Source: Cephalotus follicularis
Lineage: Eukaryota; Streptophyta; Magnoliopsida; Oxalidales; Cephalotaceae
Assembly: GCA_001972305.1 (NCBI GenBank)
Contig: BDDD01005174.1
Coordinates: forward strand, 1-64,000
Length of the DNA: 64,000 nucleotides
Direction: 5' to 3'
The notes under the pieces are model-generated. The model was not told the DNA's origin. It searched no databases and worked only from the letters and a program-made list of their open reading frames with translations. Both the position numbers and the translations under genes were made by a program. Below are positions 9,547 through 19,599 of the stretch, piece after piece (position 1 is the stretch's first letter; every line of letters begins with the position of its first letter).

Positions 9547-11405
9547 TGTTGGAACCCGGGAAGGGTCCGGTCGATTTTGGGTCTAGGATGCTAGTGTGTA
9601 TAATTTAAAATTTTTCAAAACACCAAGACTCGCTAGTCTAGGTACACTCTAACATCTTAGTACGCAAATCTATGCGCCTAGGATAACCGTTTAATATTCA
9701 ATCAAACAAATATCACAGTCAAGCATACATCCACTATAACCGAAATCAATTCGGTAAACAATAATATAATTGTTTAGTAATCATACCAACGTTGGCGGCT
9801 CCATCACTTTGCCGCTACGGGCTTACGGAAGCAACTGCCGGTCACCGGCTCCACTGTCGGTTTCCAGCCTGTCCACAAAAAATTCATCCAAGACACCAAC
9901 GGACTCCTGGAGCTCCGATCTATTCACTGGTGGCAGAGAAATGGCGTGAAGCGCCCCGGAACGGCGGCGGTGGGGCAGGCAGTGGCAGAGACAAGGCGGG
10001 TCAACCCGACCCGGCGAAAACCGGGTCGTCGTGACTCCGGACCGCCAACACCAGCCGCCAAAACTTGCGATCTAAACAACCATGGCCAAGAATCGCCATG
10101 GAAATGGGCGATCACGACAAACAGCCGCGGAGGGTCGACCCGACCCGGCGAAAATGGGGTCGCCGGGACTTCGGACCGCCAAGTTCAGCCTCCAAATCTT
10201 ACGATCTTCTCAACCCAAATGAAGACTGGCCATGAATCGGCATGGAACGCTGACCCACAATGCACAGCGCTCCAAGTCAACAGGGTCGTCCCGAAGCGCA
10301 AAGACAGGCCAAACAACTGCTGGTCACACCTAGTCTAGGGCCGAAATAGGTAGAGCCGAGGTGGCTCGACCTACCGAGACCACCGGTGGAGGAAGAGAAG
10401 GTCAGCAGTGGGAGACGCACAAAGCGTCGGGTCCAACCCAGAGAGAGGGAGAAGAGAAAAATGGGAGAGAAAGGGAGAGAGGCTTACCGTGGATGAGAGC
10501 CGGCCTCTTTCCCCTGCCACCGACACCAACGACGTCGACATAACAGGCCGAAACGCGTCGCCAGACGCACAACGCATCTCTCTCCCTCTTGCGCGTACCA
10601 GGCGCGCCAAAGACAGGCTGTACCCGTGTGTATTAAATTTTGACCAAGTCAAAATTGTTTTTTATCTCTTTCTTCCTTTTAATAAATTAAAAGTTTTAAG
10701 AAAAAATGCTCACAAACATTTCTTTTGTCTCTCTCGGTTTGAATTGTGTGCACCCCGCACAATGTATGTAACAACATACGCCCACTGTGGTGTCTCTTGA
10801 TATATCAATTTGAAAATACGGTGGTAAATTTAAATAAATAAATAAACCACTAATGCCAAATTATTATATACTAGTTAAAACTAGATTTCTCGCCAAGCTA
10901 GCATGTGTGCAGCATGCATCGCTTTTCCAATAATCAGGTGGGACCCGAAAACCCGGTTTGAATCCGGTATAGCTATAAATTTCCCAGAACATCCCATGAG
11001 TTCTGGTACGACTATCCCAATAGTCCCCAACTATTAAAACAACCCTGGTCTGAATCCCATCACCCCCCGGATCCATAGAATCAACTAAGTCTATAAGTCG
11101 ACATCCGGTAAGCCAGTACTTTATCCAGTCAATGGCATATGTGTCATGTATCCTACGTCATACTTGGGTCCGACCGAAACCTAGGGTTCGGAATAAGTTC
11201 ACCCCTAGGTAAAGTCGGGATTACTATAAATTTATGTACGCATTGAGACTTTTGACAAACATCCCCGGAAACCCAGTTTCCAGTCTGCCTATACCTGATC
11301 AGGGTTTCATGAATCACAACGGACATAAATAATATAGAGCCGATCACCCTACATACGGGTGTGACGATCCCTTATTGCAAACTCACCCATACATCTCAAT
11401 GAATC
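9547..11405 (-). repeat. Copia element E, 5' LTR (interrupted and truncated)
   Basis: The LTR is collinear with 3487-5330. It is split at 11405 by Gypsy element A and resumes at 22357 (CTCCCACAAGGCCC, matching 5328). It breaks off near 22436, so about 670 bases of its U3 end are missing compared with 3487-6067. The two E LTRs differ at many scattered positions, which indicates an old insertion. The 63-130 codon frames inside (9792-10034, 9946-10338, 10408-10800) are shadows of LTR sequence. Confidence 0.8.
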
Positions 11406-13176
11406 TGTCGCACCCCGTTTTTCCCAAGCGGACAACATTAAAGCGGTAAGGCAATCAACACAATATTATTCAGCTCATACGATAAAACGTATAACAAAAT
11501 CTTCAGTAGCGAAAGCAATAACATGAAATAAACTGAATTTAAATATGTATCACGCATCCCATACTACGTGATACCCAACAAGTTTATAATAAAACTCAAC
11601 ATCATAGTCGATCGCCCAAAATGGAGCGTGATAAAAAAGTACAGGATAACAAATAACCCATGTTACAATAATCCAGTAATCATGACCAATGTTCATTAAC
11701 AAGTACAAGAAATAAGAGAAACAACTCGGTCTTCTCTTTAAGTCTCCTTGCATGCTCCATGTTAAATCCACTCAATCAATATTTTACAGTAGGGGTTAGC
11801 CTTTGTCCTCCCTCACTAAGTGAATAAACTCGTAAATGATGTTCGAGGTATATGATAATGAGTATCATGAATGAATGCATTATGATGCAGTACAGTATAT
11901 GTATACATATATCGTAGTATATATATCGCAGTGTATACATGTATAAAGTATATGCATGTCCACAGTACAGGTATAACCTCGTAAGGCTATGTCAACACAA
12001 GCAGTAAATATGTTCCAAAAGAAACTTCTTCAAACAGGGGGATAGGCGTCGATGTTCATTCCTAGGGCGTCGACGTCTTTACCCTAAGGCGTCAGCCCCT
12101 CGTACAGTTATTCCCAAGCATTTTTGGACCAAAGACGTCGATGCTTTTCCAAAGACATTGATGTCTTTATGATACCAGGAGGTATCAGTTCGCAAATCTC
12201 GATTCTAGAGGGAAGAATCAAGCATCTAAACCCTCATATAGGCAAAACTCATCCTCTCAAGGCATAAGAAAAGCTTCTGGTTATCAAGATATGTAACCAG
12301 AACGTCGATCCGTGATTAGACATGTAACCCCAAGTGGCTAATTCGCCATCTGCAGTAAACACTACTATTCTATGAATACCCTAAAAAGGCGTCGATGCTT
12401 TTACTCAAACATAGATGTCTTTTTCATCCACACACAAAGACATCGACATCTTTAGGTAGACGTCGACGTCTATCCAACCCAGAACGTTTTCTCCAATGTT
12501 TTAACACAGCAGGCCATTATCCAAACCATCCATTGCATAAGCCAGTTCAAATATTAATGTAATTTACACACGCATGTTCACTCCATACATCACAGTAGTC
12601 ACAACCACAATCCAAGATTTCCATTCATCATTAACATGCAATTCATCAATGACATTTCATTAACTTAAAACCCAAAATGCATGTATAAGATCATCACTTT
12701 CCCCTACCTCTGGTTTCAAGTTAGAAACCTTTTAACTCCACCTCTTTGAGTTCCAAGGTTCTGGCCACAGCAGCTCCAAGATCCTCTCAGCAACTGCAAT
12801 CCAAGAGCTCCAAGTCTCTAGCTCCAATCAAGCTCAACAATGGTGGCTCTCTCTTTTTTCCCACTCACTGGTTTTCTCCTCTTCCTTTCCTTTGGTGTTT
12901 TAAACGAGAGAGAGAGAGAGGTGGGACGGGGGTTGTTCATATGCAGATGGCTCCCCCACCCACTTTCTCCTTGCATTCAATGAACACTCTCGTTTTCTCT
13001 CCATCTTTCCCAATCAGTTCTGTATTTCCTTTTGTTTTCTTCTCATGTTTTCTTTTGCAGGTTCCATGCATGGTAACACTTGTTATCTTCTTCATCCCTC
13101 TTCAGTCATGCAGGTCAGAAGGCCATTATGCATGATCAACACGTCTCCTTCCCGTGCCTTAAGGCGCCTGGATGAT
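11406..13176 (-). repeat. Element A 3' LTR, U3 start missing
   Basis: It aligns with 20118-21966, including the stretch from 12030 to 12480 with GTCGATG/GTCGACG motifs and the GA-rich tract near 12907. On the minus strand this is the R-U5 side plus part of U3; the first ~390 bases of the LTR are absent. It ends at a 16-bp motif, 13161-13176, whose inverted copy lies at 19789-19804. The 129-codon plus-strand frame at 12746-13135 has a counterpart at 21635-21928 only because both are LTR copies. Confidence 0.75.
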
Positions 13177-13631
13177 TAATGGACTCCTGACCTGCATGAC
13201 TGAAGAGGACGATGTTCTGGTTTTCTTTAACCGCCGACGCTTAAAAGAAAGGCGTTGACGCCTTGACATGTTACGGGGGGAAGATGAACACTGGGTTCAT
13301 TTAACCACCGACGCCTAAAGGAAAAGCGTCGATGCCCTGGTTCATTGTGTGTGAAAATGGACGCGTGAAGCATTGATGCCTAAGGTTCCTACCTTAGAGC
13401 GTCAACGCCAAGGAGATAAGCGCTGATGCCTAAGGGTCCTTGCCTTGAAGCGTCGACGCCAAAGAGACAAAATATTGACACATAAAGCTTTTGGTTTAAA
13501 GCGCCGACGCTAAGAGTTAAAGCGTTGACACTTAAAGGACATAAGCATCGATGCCAAGGGAAAAACGGTGATGCTTAAGTGACTGATATGAACGTTAACG
13601 CTTAGACAGTACATGTTGATCCATAGTACAT
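13177..13631 (+). repeat. Block B: 5' LTR fragment, palindrome rich
   Basis: From 13177 the LTR family reads in the opposite sense. GGACTCCTGACCTGCATGAC at 13181 is the reverse complement of sequence at about 13099-13118. After GAAGAGG at 13208 the alignment jumps to the U5-side region, with more than a dozen variants of the GCGTCGACGC motif in about 400 bases. It ends at 13631 where a partial RT frame begins, so PBS, gag, protease and half of RT are deleted. Confidence 0.6.
13215..13600 (+). repeat. Cluster of GCGTCGACGC-type motifs (block B)
   Basis: Variants such as GCGTTGACGCC, GCGTCGATGCC, GCGTCAACGCC and GCGTCGACGCC recur at about 20-40 base spacing, usually flanked by AAG on the left and YTAAG or AAAGAG on the right. 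Most departures from the palindrome are C-to-T or G-to-A changes at CpG. Confidence 0.7.
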
Positions 13632-14007
13632 GTTAAGGGTGAGGGAAGGAGATATTGAGAAGACTACTTTCTGGACAAGGTACGGTCACTACGAGTTCCT
13701 TGTGATGCCTTTTGGTGTTACCAATGCACCGGCTGCGTTCATGTCATTGATGAATGAAGTGTTTAGACCGTACCTAGACAAGTTTGTAGTTGTGTTTATT
13801 GACGACGTACCAGTATACTCGAAGAGTGAGGAGGAGCATGCTTGCCACCTGAGGTTGGTTTTGCAGATTCTTCGAGAGCAGCAGCTGTATGCCAAATTCA
13901 GTATGTGTGAATTTTGTCTTGACCGTGTGATCTTTCTTGGTCACATTGTATTTGGAGAAGGTTTGGTAGTGGATCCATCAAAGACAGTGGTGGTACGAGA
14001 TTGGTAA
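13632..14007 (+). pseudogene. Gypsy RT, C-terminal part (block B)
   Basis: The frame starts abruptly at [11 protein letters not shown], a position in the middle of RT in elements D and M, so the N-terminal half including the first catalytic Asp is deleted. It keeps [17 protein letters not shown] and the active-site box [10 protein letters not shown], where the two Asp residues bind metal. A TAA at 14005-14007 sits where D and M have a Pro-Gln dipeptide after DW. The same reading frame continues beyond it into RNase H. This is a chromovirus (Tekay/Del-like) polymerase relic. Confidence 0.8.
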
Positions 14008-14775
14008 CAGCCAAAGAATGTGACGGAGGTACGCAGTTTTCTTGGCTTGGTGGGTTATTACAGAAGGTTTATCCAAAACTTTTCGAGGATAGCTGAACCC
14101 TTGACTAGACTGACCCAGAAGAAGACCTTGTTCGACTGGGACGAAGATTGTGAAGCTAGTTTCTGTGAACTGAAGGATCGGTTGGTTTCCGCTCCTATCT
14201 TGGCATTGCTTGAGGGTAATGAGGGCTTTGCAGTCTATAGTGATGCATCAGGTAAGGGTTTGGGCTGTGTATTGATGCAGCGAGGAAGGGTGATCGCTTA
14301 TGCTTCTAGGAAGCTGAGGCCGTCTGAAGAAAACTACCCGACTCATGACCTTAAACTTGCAGCTATTATTTTTGCCCTTCAGAAGTGGAGACACTATCTT
14401 TATGGGGCGCAGTTTTAGATCTTTACCGATCATAAGAATTTGAGGTACCTGATTTGTCAGGACACACTAAACATGAGACAGCGCAGGTGGGTAGAGTTCT
14501 TTAATGACTATGACTGCAGTATCCAGTACCACCCAGGGAAAGCGAATGTAGTCGCTGATGCCTAGAGCCACAAGGCTATGGTTTCCAGTACGATGGTGTC
14601 GCAATGGAAGATGTTAGAAGACTTCCAAGAGTGGTCTCCGTTCAATCAGTCACCAGGGATTTTTGTGGCCGACATGCGGGTCCAGCCAGTGTTACTGGAT
14701 CACATCAGGGATGCACAACCACATGATCCAGAGTTGAAACGAATTCGGGAGAACCTGGACTCAGAAAACGATTTT
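14008..14775 (+). pseudogene. Gypsy RNase H and linker (block B)
   Basis: It continues in the same frame as the RT part: [18 protein letters not shown] (RT thumb/connection), then the RNase H core [18 protein letters not shown] with its Asp, and [20 protein letters not shown] with the Glu region. TAG codons at 14416-14418 and 14563-14565 interrupt it. Downstream SQWKMLEDFQEW and VRPVLLDHIRDAQ-type sequence forms the linker to integrase. The frame has no indel relative to D and M over this stretch; only point nonsense changes break it. Confidence 0.75.
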
Positions 14776-16089
14776 TGAGTACATGCTGATGGTATTCTGA
14801 GATATCGGGGACGTGTGTGTCTTCCGAATGAACCAGGATTGAAGAATGAGTTACTTCGTGGGACTTATAAATCTCTGTAGAGTATTCATCCTGGTAGTAC
14901 CAAGATGTACCGAGATATGAAGAAGACTTACTGGTAGCCCGGCATGAAACACGGAATTGCAGAATATGTCACGAAGTGTTTGACTTGCCAGAGGGTCAAG
15001 GTCGAATACCAGAGACCTGCGGGACTGCTGCAGTCATTACCAGTGGCGGAATGGAAGTGGGAACACATTACGATGGACTTTGTTTCTGGATTTCCACTGA
15101 CTGGGCACCATCATAATGCCCGATGGGTTATTGTTGATAGACTCACCAAATCAGCACACTTCTTGCCTACACACGTCACTGACTCTGCGAGCAAGTTAGC
15201 TCAATTATATATGAAGGAGATTGTGAGACTACACAGTTTTTCGGTGAGCATCGTTTACGATAGGGATTCGATCTTCACTTCCAACTTCTGGAAGAGATTT
15301 CAGACAGCCTTCGAAACAAGATTGAATCTCAGTACTGCTTTCCACCCTCAAACTGACGGACAGTCTGAGCGTACCATCCAAACCTTGGAGGATATGCTTC
15401 GGGCTTGTGTGATCGACTTTGCTGGAACCTGGGAAGACCATATCCCTTTGATAGAGTTTTCTTATAACAACAGCTATCACTCGAGTATTGGTATGGCTCC
15501 ATACGAGGCACTATATGGGAGGAAGTGTAGGTCACCCGTCTGTTGGGACAAAGTTGGTGAATGAAAATTGCTTGGGTCGGATTTGGTGGAGGAGACTTCG
15601 GAGAAAGTCAAGTTCATCAGAGAAAAGTTGCTAGCAGCACAGAGTCGGCAGAAGAGCTATGCCGACAATGTGAAGAGAAGGCCTTTAACATTCAATGTTG
15701 GGGATTACGTATTTTTGAAGGTATCTCCGGTGAAAGGGGTGCAAAGATTCGGGAAGAAGGGCAAGCTAGTGCCACGCTATATTGATCCTTTTGAAATTCT
15801 GGAGAGGGTTGGGGAGGTAGCTTATCAGCTAGCCTTGCCTCCTACCTTGTCGGGTATACATGATGTCTTCCATGTATCGATGCTACGAGGTTATATCCGA
15901 GATCCATCACATGTCCTGGATTATGACTCGGTTACAGTGAGGGGTGATCTTTCCTGCGAGGAGTCACCTGTGAGAATCTTGGATTGGAAGACACAAGTAT
16001 TAAGGAACCGGTCCATTCCGATGGTAAAGGTTCAGTGGAAATTTCATCGACCGGATGAAGCGACTTTGGAACGTGAGGATGACATCTGA
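14776..16089 (+). pseudogene. Gypsy integrase with chromodomain-like tail (block B)
   Basis: Stops at 14776, 14878, 14935 and 15562 break an otherwise continuous integrase frame. Visible parts: zinc-binding C-x2-C (KCLTCQRVK), catalytic core TMDFVSGFPLT (first Asp), VYDRDSIFTSNFW (second Asp) and [14 protein letters not shown] (Glu), then the SH3-like and FEILERVGEVAYQLALPP region. The tail MVKVQWKFHRPDEATLERED corresponds to the chromodomain region of this clade. The usual HYPHLF ending is preceded by a stop at 16087-16089. Integrase inserts the DNA copy into the genome; this copy cannot be translated in one piece. Confidence 0.8.
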
Positions 16090-16144
16090 GAGCGTTACCC
16101 GCATTTGTTTTAGTATTATGTTAATTTCGAGGACGACATTTCTG

Positions 16145-16158
16145 GAAGGAGGGGTGGA
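16145..16158 (+). other. Polypurine tract of block B
   Basis: GAAGGAGGGGTGGA directly precedes the LTR start TGTAACACCC. The same tract precedes the LTRs of C (18476-18489) and, on the minus strand, M (52891-52904). Confidence 0.8.
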
Positions 16159-16356
16159 TGTAACACCCGGTATTTTCTTTGTTGTAATATTTCATTTTAA
16201 GATGTAAACTCAAGATTGAATTAATGAGAATGGTTGAGATTTTGACCTCAAAGGTGCTTACAAACCCTAAATATTGTTTGGGGAAAGAAATGTGTGTGTT
16301 AAACTAGAAAACGGCGCAGTTTTGAGGTAAACGCATCGATGTCTTTGCAAAGACGT
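16159..16356 (+). repeat. Block B 3' LTR, first part
   Basis: The start TGTAACACCCGGTATTTTC is almost identical to the element A 5' LTR start read on the minus strand from 22356, so A and B belong to the same family. The LTR is interrupted at 16356 by element C and resumes at 19600 (CGACGCCTATGGG). It continues to 19804, where it meets element A gag. The AAACGGCGCAGTTTTGAGG box is at about 16309-16327. Confidence 0.8.
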
Positions 16357-17078
16357 TGTAACGCCCAATATTTTCCTGAATGTAATATTTCGATTTGTGA
16401 TGTAATCTTAACTTGGATTAATGAGAATGTTGAGTTTTTGAACTCAAAAGATGTTTACAAACCCCAATTATGGATTTGGAAATGGAATGTGTATGTCAAA
16501 AGCTTGAAACGGCACTGTTTTGGGACAAAGACATCGACGTCTTTGGAAAGACGTCAACGCCTTTGGAGACAAAGGTACACGTGAATGCATGGGCATGCAC
16601 GTCGACCATGGAGAGAAGGCATCGACACCTTCTTACAAAATGGAAAAGACATCAACGTCTAAGGAAAGACGTCGACGCCTTTTTTATGAACGTCTGTCGC
16701 GCTTTTTCGCTAGCAGAGTAACATGCAAGGGGATTCTTGGGGGCTTTACCTGATGCCTTTACAAGTGCATTATGACGTGTGGATCATGTCGGTGTGTTTC
16801 CAGAAATGCTAAAACCTGCCCTCACATGGAACATGCAAGGAATTATGCCATCCTAACATGCAACCTACAAAAGGAAGGTTAAAGAAAACAAAAGAAATGC
16901 AGAAAGAAGGAAAGTGGGAGAGAGCACGAAAGTGGCCATTATATGTAAGAGAAAGAATGTTAGGGGGGAGCCATCTGCATAAGAACAACCCTCCCCACTT
17001 CTCTCTCTTGTTTTAAAACACCAGAAGAAAGAGAGGAAAGGAAACAGTGGGTGTGAGAGCCGCCATTGTTGGGTTTGG
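16357..17078 (+). repeat. Element C 5' LTR, 3' half missing
   Basis: It is collinear with the start of solo LTR J (39279 onward). Shared parts include the first 146 bases, the AAACGGCACTGTTTT box near 16508, a palindrome cluster at 16525-16690, the ACATGCAAGG region and the R-region phrase GCCATTGTTG near 17062. It breaks near 17075 and is fused to integrase-linker coding sequence. Confidence 0.7.
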
Positions 17079-18444
17079 AGAGAATCTGGGTTCGGAGTCT
17101 GATTTTAGAGTACATGATGATGGTATTTTGAGATATCTGGGACGTGTATGTCTTCCGAATGAACCAAGAGTGAAGGATGAGCTACTCCGCGGGGCTCATA
17201 AATCCCTGTATAGTATTCATCCTGGTAGCACCAAGATGTACCAAGATATGAAGAAGACCTACTGGTGGACCGACATGAAACGCGAAATTGCAGAATATGT
17301 CGCGAAGTGTTTGACTTGCCAAAGGGTCAAGGCTGAGCATCAGAGACCTGCGGGACTGTTACAGTCATTACCAGTGGCAGAGTGGAAGTGGGAACACATC
17401 ACGATGGACTTTGTTTCTGGGTTTCCACTGACTAGGCATCCTCATAATGCCGTGTGGGTTATTGTTGATAGACTCAGCAAATCAGCACACTTCTTGCCCA
17501 CACATGTCACAGATTCTGCAAGCAAGTTGGCTCGGTTATATGTGAAGGAGATTGTGAGACTGCACGGTGTTCCGGTGAGCATCGTTTGTGATAGGGATTC
17601 GATCTTCACTTCCAACTTCTGGAAGAGATTCCAGACAGCCTTCGGAACAAGATTGAATCTCAGTACTGCTTTCCACCCTCAGACAGACGGAGAGTCGGAG
17701 CGTACCATCCAAACCTTGGAGGATATGCTTCGGGCTTGTGTGATCGATTTTGGTGGAACCTGGGAAGACCATATACCTATGATAGAGTTTTCTTATAACA
17801 ACAACTATCACTCGAGTATTGGTATGGTCCCATACGAGGCACTGTATGGGAGAAAGTGTAGGTCACCTGTCTGTTGGGACGAGGTTGGGGACCGACCGTT
17901 GCTTGGGTCGGATTTGGTGGAGGAGACTTCGGAGAAAGTCAAGTTCATCAAGGAGAAGTTTCTAACAGCGCAAGGTCGGCAGAAGAGCTATGCTGACAAT
18001 GTGAAGAGAAGGCCTTTAACCTTCAACGTTGGAGATCACATGTTTTTGAAGGTATCTCCGTGGAAAGGAGTGCAAAGATTTGGGAAAAAGGGCAAGCTAG
18101 CGCCAAGCTATATTGGTCCTTTTGAGATTCTGGGGAGGATTGGGGAGGTAGCATATAAGCTAGCCTTGCCTCCTACATTGTCGAGTGTACATGATGTCTT
18201 TCATGTATCGATGCTACGAAGTTATATCCGAGACCCATCACATGTCCTGGATTATGACTCGGTTGCGGTGGGGGATGATCTTTCTTGCAAGGAGTCACCC
18301 GTGAAAATTTTGGATGGGAAGACACAAGTATTGGGGAACCGGTCCATTTCGATGGTAAAGGTTCAGTGGCGATTTCATCGGCCGGATGAAGCTACATGGG
18401 AACGTGAGGATGACGTCCGAGAACATTACCCACACTTGTTCTAG
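17047..18444 (+). CDS. Integrase with chromodomain-like tail, intact frame (element C)
   Basis: A 465-codon uninterrupted frame, the best-preserved coding sequence in the window. Residues 1-11 come from the LTR; homology begins at GENLGSE. H51, H58, C88 and C91 form the HHCC zinc-binding domain. The catalytic core has D121 (TMDFVSG), D182 (CDRDSIF) and E218 (GESERT), with the D-35-E spacing of retroviral-type integrases. NVGDHMFLKVSPW (327-339) and the FEILGRIGEVAY block follow. Residues about 419-465 match the chromodomain-like end of Tekay/Del chromoviruses (ILDGKTQVLG, EATWERED, HYPHLF). The protein would join element DNA to chromosomal DNA, with the tail thought to guide targeting. It is a piece of a polyprotein: normal processing from Gag-Pol is not possible here, and the ATG is LTR-derived. 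Confidence 0.85.
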   Translation: MGVRAAIVGFGENLGSESDFRVHDDGILRYLGRVCLPNEPRVKDELLRGAHKSLYSIHPGSTKMYQDMKKTYWWTDMKREIAEYVAKCLTCQRVKAEHQRPAGLLQSLPVAEWKWEHITMDFVSGFPLTRHPHNAVWVIVDRLSKSAHFLPTHVTDSASKLARLYVKEIVRLHGVPVSIVCDRDSIFTSNFWKRFQTAFGTRLNLSTAFHPQTDGESERTIQTLEDMLRACVIDFGGTWEDHIPMIEFSYNNNYHSSIGMVPYEALYGRKCRSPVCWDEVGDRPLLGSDLVEETSEKVKFIKEKFLTAQGRQKSYADNVKRRPLTFNVGDHMFLKVSPWKGVQRFGKKGKLAPSYIGPFEILGRIGEVAYKLALPPTLSSVHDVFHVSMLRSYIRDPSHVLDYDSVAVGDDLSCKESPVKILDGKTQVLGNRSISMVKVQWRFHRPDEATWEREDDVREHYPHLF

Positions 18445-18475
18445 TACTGTGTAAATTTCGAGGACGAAATTTCTT

Positions 18476-18489
18476 GAAGGAGGGGTGGA
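18476..18489 (+). other. Polypurine tract of element C
   Basis: GAAGGAGGGGTGGA lies 32 bases after the integrase stop and directly before the 3' LTR. Confidence 0.85.
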
Positions 18490-19594
18490 TGTAACGCCCA
18501 GTATTTTCCTGAATGTAATATTTCGATTTGTGATGTAATCTTAACTTGGATTAATGAGAATGTTGAGTTTTTGAACTCAAAAGATGTTTACAAACCCCAA
18601 TTATGGATTTGGAAATGGAATGTGTATGCGTTTTATAACTTATTACAACTTGTGAACAAAATAATATATTTTGAACAAATATATTTGATCAAGTAATTAT
18701 ATATAATTGCTTGACTTGTACTGTGAAATGCTTGTGCTTGTTGATTATTAGCCATCGTGCTAATAACTTGTTGATTATTATCCATCGTGCTAATAACTTG
18801 TTGATTATTAGCCGCCGCGCTAATAACTTGTTGATTACTTAGCCACTGTGCTAGTAACTTGTTGTTGGTTTAGCCGTCGTGCTAAACAACTTACTGAGGA
18901 CTTGCTCCAAAACCGTTCGCAAACGGGGATGGAGTAAGAGTGCATGAAGTTGGGGCCAGGAGGTGGCGAAGGTCATGACGATTGGCTTGTCTGGTTCCTT
19001 TTGGGAACATATTTACTGCTTGTGTTGATATAACTTGTGAGTTATACTTGTATTGTGAGCATGCATATATTATTATATGTACATACAGAGGTATTTTTAC
19101 TGTAAAAATTACATGTCATGGCTCATCATTATGCATTCATTCATGATACTCTTTATCTTATGACTCGAACTGTATTTATGGGTTTATTCACTTAGCCGAG
19201 TGATGACAAAGGCTAACCCCTACTGTAACAGATTGATGGAGTGGTCTTGACATGGAGCATGCTGGAAGACTTAAGAGGAGGCTTGGTTATCTCTCTTATT
19301 TATGTAATTGGATTATTGAACACTGATCATGTTTTGTAACAAAGGATATTTTGTTATCTCGTACTGTATTATTTTATTTCACGCTCAGTTTTGGGCGATC
19401 GACAGTTATGTTTGGGATTTTGGGCATCACGTAGTATGGGATGCGTGATGCGTGTTTAATTCGACTCATTTAAGTTATTGCTTCCGCTATTGAAGGTTTT
19501 TGGTTTATTGGTAAAATTGCATGAGCTGGATTATTTTATGTTGATTGCCTTACCACTTTATGTGTTGTCTTGTAGTGGAAAACGGGGAGTGACA
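18490..19594 (+). repeat. Element C 3' LTR, centre missing (1,105 bp)
   Basis: The first ~146 bases match the 5' LTR (16357-16500) with one visible difference. The sequence then jumps to the U5 side (TTTTATAACTTATTACAACTTG), matching the minus strand of A near 20520. It carries the hairpin tandem array at 18737-18889, the block GACAAAGGCTAACCCC shared by the A, D, M and J LTRs, and the end GTGGAAAACGGGGAGTGACA. Confidence 0.8.
18737..18889 (+). repeat. 30-bp tandem array, 5 units, each an inverted repeat
   Basis: Units start at 18737, 18767, 18797, 18827 and about 18858. Each reads CTTGTTGATTATTAGCC-n-GTGCTAATAA or a variant. Inside each unit TTATTAG and CTAATAA can pair across an 8-base loop. 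In later units changes occur on both arms (TTACTTAG/CTAGTAA; TTTAG/CTAAA), partly keeping the pairing. Element A has about two units at 20370-20435. Confidence 0.75.
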
Positions 19595-19599
19595 GACGT

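Larger units (their letters stand above)
16357..19594 (+). mobile_element. Gypsy element C, 3.24 kb, integrase only
   Basis: It is flanked by perfect 5-bp duplications GACGT (16352-16356 and 19595-19599) within the B LTR. The interrupted B LTR is collinear with the uninterrupted A LTR across this point, confirming insertion. Both LTRs begin TGTAACGCCCA; the 3' LTR ends GGGGAGTGACA. The 5' LTR keeps U3/R and then joins pol within the linker before integrase. The 3' LTR keeps its first ~146 bases and then jumps to the U5 side. There is no PBS, gag, protease or RT, so the copy is non-autonomous or was reduced after insertion. Confidence 0.85.

Noticed and set aside
12746-13135. A 129-codon plus-strand frame whose C-terminal part (MAPPP-SFSLHSMNTLVFSPS) recurs at 21635-21928.
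   Set aside because: Both lie antisense in the two LTR copies of element A; the similarity is LTR copying, and the starts and lengths differ.
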